From the NCBI GenBank assembly GCA_024642025.1, contig JAHEBY010000065.1, positions 1 to 9,871 of the forward strand: a stretch of 9,871 nucleotides of DNA, in the 5' to 3' direction. Position 1 is the first letter of the stretch, and each line of letters opens with the position of its first letter. A program made the position numbers and the translations under genes. Source of the stretch: Comamonadaceae bacterium (GTDB lineage Bacteria > Pseudomonadota > Gammaproteobacteria > Burkholderiales > Burkholderiaceae_C). The notes below the pieces were generated by a model. The model was not told where the DNA came from and did not search any database. It saw only the letters and a list, made by a program, of their open reading frames with translations. Of this stretch, positions 5,529 to 9,871 are shown piece by piece.

Positions 5529-6682
5529 AAACCACTCCACTTGTTCCGGAAGGCATGATGCCGGCGCGAAAAGGCGTCGATGCGCGCGTGGCGTTTCAGT
5601 CCAGCTTTACACAATGTGTGGTGGCGCTTCGTAGGGCGCTGGCTACTACCCCGTTGGGCATTTTGCTTGCGATCTGGTTTTGCTGGGGTCGCGTACCGCC
5701 TGACCACATCAGCTTATGGGCAGGTGGCTTTGCCGTGATCTGGTTGATCTGTTTGTGGCTGTTGATGCGGATCGCGCGTGAGGGAAGTGATGCCAGCCGC
5801 CACGTTGCGCACCTGTATTGGGTGGCTGGTCTGGATGGCCTGGCGTGGGGTTCAATCAGTTGGTTTTTGATGGGTGAGAGCCCTGTGCTGGACGCTCTTT
5901 TGACCGCGCTTTTGTGTGGTGTCGGGGCCGTCAACGCGCCGGTTTACATCACGTTTATCCGGGCCTATTACGTGCAGGCAGGCAGTATGTGGATTGTTGC
6001 CATGAGCGGCCTTTTGCTCATCGTCAACCATCCAAGCATCGTCAATTATGGTGTCGGCTTTACGTTGTTTCTCGTTTTGATGACGTATTACATGACGGGC
6101 GTTGCCAAGCGTGTTTTTGAAGGCATCCAGCTGCAGCTGGCCAATGCCACACTGGCCGCACAGCTCAGCGTGGCACTACAGGCCGTTCAGCTTGACGCAG
6201 CCACCGATACGCTGACCGGCCAGGGCAACCGGCGCGCGCTGGATGAGCTTCTGTCCCGTCAGCTCCGCATGTCGGAGAAGAGCGGGCGCCCGTTCTCCGT
6301 TCTCATGCTGGATATTGATTTTTTCAAGAAGATCAATGACACCCACGGGCACATGATCGGAGACGACACCCTACGCGCGTTTGCAGTCCGTGTGCGCGAG
6401 CATTTGCGTCAGGGCGACGTATGCGCGAGGTTTGGTGGTGAGGAGTTTGTGGCCGTGTTACCCGGTGCCCGGCTCGAGGTAGCCCTTGAAGTGGCAGAGC
6501 GCCTGCGTGCGGGCGTGGCAGATACGCCGTTGCTCACATCGCCGTTGATCAGTGTCACGGTCTCAATTGGGGCAGCCACGCTGGCTCCCGGCCAGACGCT
6601 GGATGAGCTGCTTGGCTCGGCGGATCGCGCGGTTTATGCAGCCAAGAGCGGTGGGCGAAATCAGGTTCAAGCAGGAACCTGA
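5525..6682 (+). CDS. Membrane-bound diguanylate cyclase (GGDEF domain)
   Basis: This 385-residue protein makes c-di-GMP from two GTP. The N-terminal half (about 42-195) has around six transmembrane segments and probably senses a signal in or near the membrane; it matches no sensor domain I can name. A short coiled linker (about 196-225) leads to the GGDEF domain (about 226-383). The domain opens with DTLTGQGNRRAL and has the metal-binding LDIDFFKKIND (Asp263 and Asp265 region). The active-site GGEEF is at 304-308, and RQGD at 295-298 lies exactly five residues before it, which is an intact inhibitory I-site. The cyclase therefore looks active and subject to product inhibition. The TTG at 5525 has no Shine-Dalgarno; ATG 5555 or 5558, after GGAAGG, are alternatives that lose only about 10 residues. 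No EAL domain is present. Confidence 0.93.
   Translation: MKTTPLVPEGMMPARKGVDARVAFQSSFTQCVVALRRALATTPLGILLAIWFCWGRVPPDHISLWAGGFAVIWLICLWLLMRIAREGSDASRHVAHLYWVAGLDGLAWGSISWFLMGESPVLDALLTALLCGVGAVNAPVYITFIRAYYVQAGSMWIVAMSGLLLIVNHPSIVNYGVGFTLFLVLMTYYMTGVAKRVFEGIQLQLANATLAAQLSVALQAVQLDAATDTLTGQGNRRALDELLSRQLRMSEKSGRPFSVLMLDIDFFKKINDTHGHMIGDDTLRAFAVRVREHLRQGDVCARFGGEEFVAVLPGARLEVALEVAERLRAGVADTPLLTSPLISVTVSIGAATLAPGQTLDELLGSADRAVYAAKSGGRNQVQAGT
6661..6682 (+). terminator. 8-bp hairpin at the 3' end of the diguanylate cyclase gene
   Basis: TCAGGTTC (6661-6668) and GAACCTGA (6675-6682) form a perfect 8-bp stem with a 6-base loop. The stop codon TGA closes the 3' arm. A second hairpin (6690-6707) follows at once. 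Neither is followed by a T-run, so the pair may act as a Rho-dependent pause or 3'-end stabiliser instead of a classic intrinsic terminator. Confidence 0.4.
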
Positions 6683-6689
6683 GCGGCCC

Positions 6690-6707
6690 GCATTGCGCCG
6701 TCAATGC
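6690..6707. terminator. 6-bp hairpin between convergent genes
   Basis: GCATTG (6690-6695) pairs with CAATGC (6702-6707) around a 6-base loop. It overlaps the stop of the minus-strand 82-residue gene (6701-6703) and lies 8 bases after the diguanylate cyclase stop, so it could serve both directions. There is no T-run. Confidence 0.3.
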
Positions 6708-6949
6708 ACCACAAACTCGTAAGCCACTTCTTCACTCTCCACCATATCCAGAATGTCGTCCAGCGCGTCGTCGTCTGCTGCGCTGGTCCAGGTTTCTTCC
6801 GGGTCCGTAGCAAACAAAGGCTCAATCGCCAGGTCCAGAAACTGACCGTTGGGCAGCTTCAGCACGGGTGTGCCCTCAGAGGTTTCAACCAGTTCCCAGT
6901 CTTCGGGGACCGACATTTCAAGTTTGATGGTGACGTGTAGTTTTTTCAT
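6701..6949 (-). CDS. Small acidic hypothetical protein
   Basis: This 82-residue protein is not one I recognise. It is very acidic: about 21 Asp/Glu against 4 Lys and no Arg, with a DDDALDDILDMVESEE run in the C-terminal third. A beta-strand-rich N-terminus (MKKLHVTIKLEMSVP) is followed by a phrase with PVLKLPNGQFLDL. No signal peptide or membrane segment is visible, so it is probably cytoplasmic. The ATG at 6949 has a good Shine-Dalgarno (AGGGG with a 7-base spacer), which supports a real gene. It is convergent with the diguanylate cyclase (18 bases between the two stops) and divergent from the exonuclease gene (34 bases between starts). Its acidity would suit a protein partner or inhibitor of a nucleic-acid enzyme, but nothing shows this directly. 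Confidence 0.8.
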   Translation of the reverse strand: MKKLHVTIKLEMSVPEDWELVETSEGTPVLKLPNGQFLDLAIEPLFATDPEETWTSAADDDALDDILDMVESEEVAYEFVVH

Positions 6950-6983
6950 GGCGGACCCCTGCGTGTTCGGTAATATGCGCTTT

Positions 6984-7592
6984 ATGAACCCACAAGGTTA
7001 CTCCAAAGAGAAGCTCGCCACGCCCAGTAAAGAAGCCATTGCGGAACTGCCCCCGTTTGACCGCCTGGGGCTGGACCGCATTTCGCTGGTCAACACCGCC
7101 GCGCAGGCACGCGAGGCCTATGCCCGGCTGGTTGACGCACCCGCCTGGGGATTTGACACTGAGTCCAAACCAACTTTCCAGGTGGGTGAGGCTTCCACCG
7201 GCCCGCATGTGCTGCAACTGGCCACACCCGAGCGCGCCTGGGTGTTCCAGTTGCACGACCCGCATTGCAGCGCCGTAGCCGCCGAACTGCTGGCGCTGAG
7301 TGGCATTGACAAGGCAGGTTTTGGGCTGGGCGACGACAAAAAGCGCATTGTGCAAAAGCTGGGCCTGGAGCCGCAGGGCGTGCTGGAGCTCAATACCGTT
7401 TTTCACCAGCGCGGCTACCGAAAAGACATGGGCGTAAAAGGGGCAGTGGCCGTGCTCTTCAACCAGCGCTTCATCAAATCCAAAAAGGCCGCCACCAGCA
7501 ACTGGGCCAATCTCCGGTTGACCGAGGCGCAACTGGTGTATGCGGCAAATGATGCCTACGCAGCCATTCGGGTGTTCAATGCGTTGAGTTGA
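6984..7592 (+). CDS. 3'-5' exonuclease domain protein (DEDDy, RNase D/WRN-exo-like)
   Basis: This 202-residue protein consists of little more than an exonuclease domain. Motif I is GFDTES (Asp58, Glu60), motif II lies in GFGLGDDKK (Asp117 or Asp118), and motif III is YAANDAY (Tyr186, Asp190), which gives the full DEDDy catalytic set. The stretch NWANLRLTEAQLVYAAND is typical of the RNase D/WRN-exonuclease branch, which trims RNA or DNA 3' ends using two metal ions. No HRDC domain is present, unlike full-length RNase D (about 370 residues), so it belongs with the short 3'-5' exonuclease-domain proteins. I chose the ATG at 6984; an in-frame ATG at 6975 overlaps a TAATAT box, and farther upstream starts would run into the divergent gene. 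No clear Shine-Dalgarno precedes either start. Confidence 0.9.
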   Translation: MNPQGYSKEKLATPSKEAIAELPPFDRLGLDRISLVNTAAQAREAYARLVDAPAWGFDTESKPTFQVGEASTGPHVLQLATPERAWVFQLHDPHCSAVAAELLALSGIDKAGFGLGDDKKRIVQKLGLEPQGVLELNTVFHQRGYRKDMGVKGAVAVLFNQRFIKSKKAATSNWANLRLTEAQLVYAANDAYAAIRVFNALS

Positions 7593-7663
7593 GTTGACCT
7601 GTATTTGAGCATTGGCGACCCTGGCTTGAGATGGGGAGCAATTGCGGTGTCGGCAAATCAGCG

Positions 7664-7708
7664 TTTGGGCCGGCTGGGCTCGGCTGAAGCTTGCAACAGT
7701 CGGCCAAG
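7664..7708 (+). other. Long imperfect hairpin, possible terminator or structured leader
   Basis: TTGGGCCGGCTG (7665-7676) pairs with CAGTCGGCCAA (7697-7707) over 11 base pairs, with one bulged G (7669) and one G-T wobble. The loop is 20 bases and could hold a small inner stem. It lies 72 bases after the exonuclease stop. The bases after it (GTGACTTTCGTTA) are only slightly T-rich, so an intrinsic terminator is possible but not typical. Confidence 0.4.
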
Positions 7709-7738
7709 TGACTTTCGTTACATCAATAGTGGCGCATC

Positions 7739-7754
7739 TCCTCCAATCGGAGGA
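7739..7754 (+). promoter_or_regulatory. Hairpin pairing a Shine-Dalgarno with its complement
   Basis: TCCTCC (7739-7744) and GGAGGA (7749-7754) form a perfect 6-bp stem with a 4-base loop AATC. The 3' arm is a consensus Shine-Dalgarno, so the fold would hide it. An in-frame GTG at 7763 lies 9 bases after GGAGG, and the ATG at 7754 is too close to use it. The frame that follows is described separately. Confidence 0.3.
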
Positions 7755-7762
7755 TGAAAACC

Positions 7763-7906
7763 GTGGTTCCCAGTTTCAAAATAAGTCTGGTGAGTCTCGA
7801 ACACCAGCCTCTTTTGGGGCGTTCACTTTTCATACAGTCCGTGGCTCGCTATCGTTCCGGTATCGCGCGACAACGGTGCCGGCCTCTATCTCTAACGTTT
7901 GTATGA
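7763..7906 (+). CDS. Doubtful 47-codon small ORF
   Basis: GTG at 7763 (or ATG at 7754) opens a frame of 47-50 codons ending in TGA at 7904-7906, 37 bases before the preferred start of the heme-protein gene. It has the Shine-Dalgarno GGAGG. The product (beginning VPSFKISLVSLEHQ) is Arg/Ser-rich in its second half and has no recognisable domain. It is more likely a chance frame than a protein, but it could act as a regulatory leader. Confidence 0.15.
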   Translation: MVPSFKISLVSLEHQPLLGRSLFIQSVARYRSGIARQRCRPLSLTFV

Positions 7907-7943
7907 ACAGATGGGAGAAATTGAAATGCGCAAGGAGAAAACC

Positions 7944-8924
7944 ATGGAACTCAAAAGCTATGCCCGCTATTTTTCAAAGCCCGAGAAAAACGATCCCGAA
8001 CTCGGCGCCCTGAAGCTGCTCCCCGGTGTATGGAAAGCCAAAGGCACCGGCTGGAACATGATTGCCCTGCCGTTTGCCACGGCCCCTAGCCCGCTCAACT
8101 ACCGGCTGTTGCTCAACCAGTATGACGAAGAACTTCAATTCGACCTGGTCGACAAAGCCGTCGCCAACCGCGGCATTGCATTTGGGGGAACCCCAGTGCA
8201 GTCTGATCAGTTCGTTGTCACGCTCGACTACGTTCAGAAGATTACGCAAGTTGCGGCAGAAGACTTCCCGGTGAGCAACAAGGCGGGTGCCCCGGGCATC
8301 GGCATTCACCACGAGCCGGGTCTGTGGCTACTGATGACCAACGAAATCATCGACGGCCTCGACATCGCCCGGCTTTCCACCATTCCCCACGGCGACTCGG
8401 TGCTGGCGCTGGGCAAGAGCGGCTCGTCCGCCGGTGCCTCAACCATCCCCGGTGTAAATGGTTTGCCAGTGGGTGTGGGTAGCGACCTGAACGGCAACCC
8501 CTACCTGGCGCCCTACAAAAAGTTTCACGACAACCCGTTCAAAGGTACCGTCAACGTCGCCGCGTTTCCTGGCTTCGATCCCACGCAACCGGAGAAGCTG
8601 CTGGTCCTGGCCAACCAGGGGGTGGACATTGCGAACACCACGACGCTCACAGTGGACACCACCACGCCCACAGGCGGCATTACCAACATACCGTTTGTGG
8701 TGAAGCAGGCCAATGCTGCTTCCATGAAGTCCACCTTCTGGATTCAGGAGCTGAAGGAAAAAGACGTGAACGGAGACCCCGTGTTACGCCTGCAGTATTT
8801 GCAGGTGGTCATGCTGGACTTCTTCCCCCGGCGCGACGGGTTGCCTGGCCCCATCCGCTGGCCACATGTGAGCATCAACACGCTCACGAAAGACGTGGTG
8901 GCCAGTGAGAAGGTCTACAAGTAA
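7944..8924 (+). CDS. Heme-binding beta-barrel (nitrobindin/THAP4-like) family protein
   Basis: This 326-residue protein resembles the heme-binding beta-barrel family related to nitrobindin. An early LLPGVWKAKGTGWN is like the GxWxGxG motif of that fold. It is followed by NYRLLLNQYDEELQFDLVD (barrel strands), TLDYVQKITQV, and GIHHEPGLWLLMTNE, the counterpart of the nitrobindin strand with a His-Glu-Pro-Gly phrase. A C-terminal RWPHVSINTL places His308 where a heme-ligand His would be expected, which is inference. The middle (about 155-260) is a Gly/Thr-rich insertion that makes it about twice the size of nitrobindin. No signal peptide is visible. The ATG at 7944 follows AAGGAG by about 7 bases; ATG 7926, also with a purine-rich site, is a close alternative. 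Fatty-acid-binding or lipocalin-like functions are other options. Confidence 0.8.
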   Translation: MELKSYARYFSKPEKNDPELGALKLLPGVWKAKGTGWNMIALPFATAPSPLNYRLLLNQYDEELQFDLVDKAVANRGIAFGGTPVQSDQFVVTLDYVQKITQVAAEDFPVSNKAGAPGIGIHHEPGLWLLMTNEIIDGLDIARLSTIPHGDSVLALGKSGSSAGASTIPGVNGLPVGVGSDLNGNPYLAPYKKFHDNPFKGTVNVAAFPGFDPTQPEKLLVLANQGVDIANTTTLTVDTTTPTGGITNIPFVVKQANAASMKSTFWIQELKEKDVNGDPVLRLQYLQVVMLDFFPRRDGLPGPIRWPHVSINTLTKDVVASEKVYK

Positions 8925-8941
8925 GGGTTGAGGAGAACGCC

Positions 8942-8970
8942 AGCTCTGCACGCCCTTAGCCGTGCAGGCT
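8942..8970. terminator. Hairpin between the convergent heme-protein and sulfatase genes
   Basis: AGC-(T)-CTGCACG (8942-8952) pairs with CGTGCAG-GCT (8961-8970) over ten base pairs with one bulged T; the loop is 8 bases. The sulfatase stop (8956-8958, TAA on the minus strand) lies in the loop, and the heme-protein stop is 17 bases upstream. It could end transcription from both sides, although neither flank has a T-run. Confidence 0.42.
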
Positions 8971-9871
8971 GTCCATCTCCCAGGCCTTGAGCAGTTTGGG
9001 CACGAGCAGTTTCCAGTCTTGCACGCCGGCTTCTTGCGCCCAGGCGTTGTAGCTGCCTTCCAGCTCCTTCTTTAATACCGCGTTTCCGGGGGTCAGGTCA
9101 TTGAGCTCGGTGCGGTCCTGCTCCATGTCATACAGCTCCCAGGGCTGGCCAAACTTGCGCACCAGCTTCAGGTTACCCTGCCGAATGGCGCAATTGCCCT
9201 CGTGCTCCCAGGCAATCGGCTGGTCACGGGTCCAGCGCCTGCCTTGCAGCAGCGGCATGAAGCTTTCGCCATCCGGCGCCTGCACTGCGCGCTCGCCCAC
9301 GGTGGCAGCCAGTCTGGTGCCCGTTACCTCCATGATGGTGGGCAGGATGTCAGACACATGGCAGGGCTCGTGCGAAATGCTCGCTTGCTGCATATGCGCG
9401 GGCCATTGCACCACCAGCGGCGTTGATATGCCGCCCTCGTGCACCCAGTGCTTGAACGAGCGAAACGGCGCGTTGGACACGTTGGCCCACGGCAGGTCGT
9501 AGCTCATGTAGGTGAGCGGGCCGCCCGGGCGCAGGCTGGGGCGGTTGCCCATTTCAATCTTGCGCCCGTCGTTGTGCACGTCGGGCATGAACTTGGCCCA
9601 GCCATCTTCGGCCATGAATTCGGCGCAACCCCCGTTGTCTGACAAGAACATGATCACCGTGTTGTCAAATTGCCCGAGGCGCTTGAGCGTCTCCACCACC
9701 CGACCGATGGACTGATCCATGCGGTCCACCATGGCCGCAAACACAGCCATACGGCTGGCTTCCCAGCTCTGGTGTTTCACGTCAGACCAGGCGGGCGCCT
9801 CGGTGTCGCGCGGCGAAATGGCCCAGCGGTGCTGCAGCACTCCACGGGCCAGCATCTCTTCGTGCCTGGCG
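8956..9871 (-). CDS. Sulfatase (alkaline-phosphatase superfamily), C-terminal part; 5' end outside window
   Basis: The frame is open to the right edge (upstream codons encode ARHEEM), so about 304 residues of the C-terminus are present. An internal ATG at 9855 is not the start. Motifs of type I sulfatases are SPRDTEAPAW, then the metal-binding VIMFLSDNGGCAEF (Asp-Asn), then FKHWVHEGGISTPLVVQWP with the Lys and EGG of the active-site region, then HVSDILPTIMEVTG and WELYDMEQDRTELNDL. The formylglycine motif CxPSR lies near the N-terminus of this family and is outside the window, so activity cannot be confirmed. The family hydrolyses sulfate esters of small molecules or glycans; the substrate is unknown. 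The gene is convergent with the heme-protein gene, with 31 bases between their stops. Confidence 0.92.
   Translation of the reverse strand, partial: ARHEEMLARGVLQHRWAISPRDTEAPAWSDVKHQSWEASRMAVFAAMVDRMDQSIGRVVETLKRLGQFDNTVIMFLSDNGGCAEFMAEDGWAKFMPDVHNDGRKIEMGNRPSLRPGGPLTYMSYDLPWANVSNAPFRSFKHWVHEGGISTPLVVQWPAHMQQASISHEPCHVSDILPTIMEVTGTRLAATVGERAVQAPDGESFMPLLQGRRWTRDQPIAWEHEGNCAIRQGNLKLVRKFGQPWELYDMEQDRTELNDLTPGNAVLKKELEGSYNAWAQEAGVQDWKLLVPKLLKAWEMDSLHG

Larger units (their letters stand above)
7593..7943. other. 351-base gene-poor region upstream of the heme-protein gene
   Basis: No convincing gene lies here. The region holds a long imperfect hairpin (7664-7708), a short hairpin with a Shine-Dalgarno in its 3' arm (7739-7754), and a 6-bp inverted repeat CTGGTG/CACCAG (7787-7792 and 7802-7807, 9-base loop). 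I could not place a convincing -35/-10 pair. It presumably contains the promoter and a leader for the gene at 7944. Frames that cross it lack protein-like composition. Confidence 0.5.

Noticed and set aside
4865..5707. A long open frame on the minus strand (280 codons)
   Set aside because: It spans the unknown membrane protein gene, the gap and the start of the cyclase gene in antisense. Its product is rich in Arg and His with no domain, so it is a shadow of the plus-strand genes.
7577..7592. GTTGA repeated near the exonuclease stop
   Set aside because: Three short repeats at the end of one gene are too few to indicate a real repeat element.
7642..8013. A 123-codon plus-strand frame in the gap before the heme-protein gene
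   Set aside because: It overlaps the heme-protein gene by 70 bases in another frame, has no convincing Shine-Dalgarno and no domain.
1..9871. tRNA, rRNA, CRISPR, insertion sequence or phage signatures
   Set aside because: I looked for tRNA-like arms, regularly spaced repeats, transposase motifs and terminal inverted repeats on both strands and saw none. A tRNAscan-SE and ISfinder run would confirm this.

Overview
The window is an ordinary-looking stretch of chromosome, about 55-60% GC by eye. It is densely packed with genes on both strands and has no RNA gene, insertion sequence, prophage gene or CRISPR array that I can see. Protein style and gene content suggest a betaproteobacterium of the order Burkholderiales, perhaps Comamonadaceae. 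That placement is inference, because no marker gene is present.

Layout. Bases 1-1349 (+): the C-terminal part of a DUF3179 protein, then a peroxiredoxin-like CxxC protein, probably co-transcribed. Bases 1383-4641 (-): five genes in one direction, read from the right: a TerB-like protein, an exported M23 (LytM-type) metallopeptidase, an EamA/DMT transporter, and the two halves of a YeeE/YedE sulfur-type transporter, which overlap by ATGA. Bases 4742-6682 (+): a single-pass membrane protein of unknown function, then a membrane diguanylate cyclase with GGEEF and a complete RxxD inhibitory site. Bases 6701-6949 (-): an acidic 82-residue protein. Bases 6984-7592 (+): a DEDDy-type 3'-5' exonuclease domain protein. 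Bases 7593-7943: a 351-base gene-poor region with three inverted repeats and a doubtful small ORF. Bases 7944-8924 (+): a heme-binding beta-barrel (nitrobindin-like) protein. Bases 8956-9871 (-): the C-terminal part of a sulfatase that runs off the right edge.

How the genes may work together. The minus-strand block combines cell-wall maintenance (M23), envelope or metal stress (TerB-like) and transport (EamA, YeeE/YedE). The close spacing of its last three genes suggests one transcript. The two YeeE/YedE halves together carry four conserved-looking cysteines and probably form one transporter for a reduced sulfur species. The unknown membrane protein and the diguanylate cyclase may be a signalling pair, but only their adjacency supports this.

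I found no clear undescribed multi-gene system. The points most worth a second look are: an M23 gene whose signal peptide seems to need a non-NTG start (ATT) placed right after a Shine-Dalgarno at the terB stop; a 12-codon leader ORF whose stop overlaps the TTG start of the diguanylate cyclase; and the structured leader of the heme-protein gene, which includes a hairpin pairing a perfect Shine-Dalgarno with its complement.
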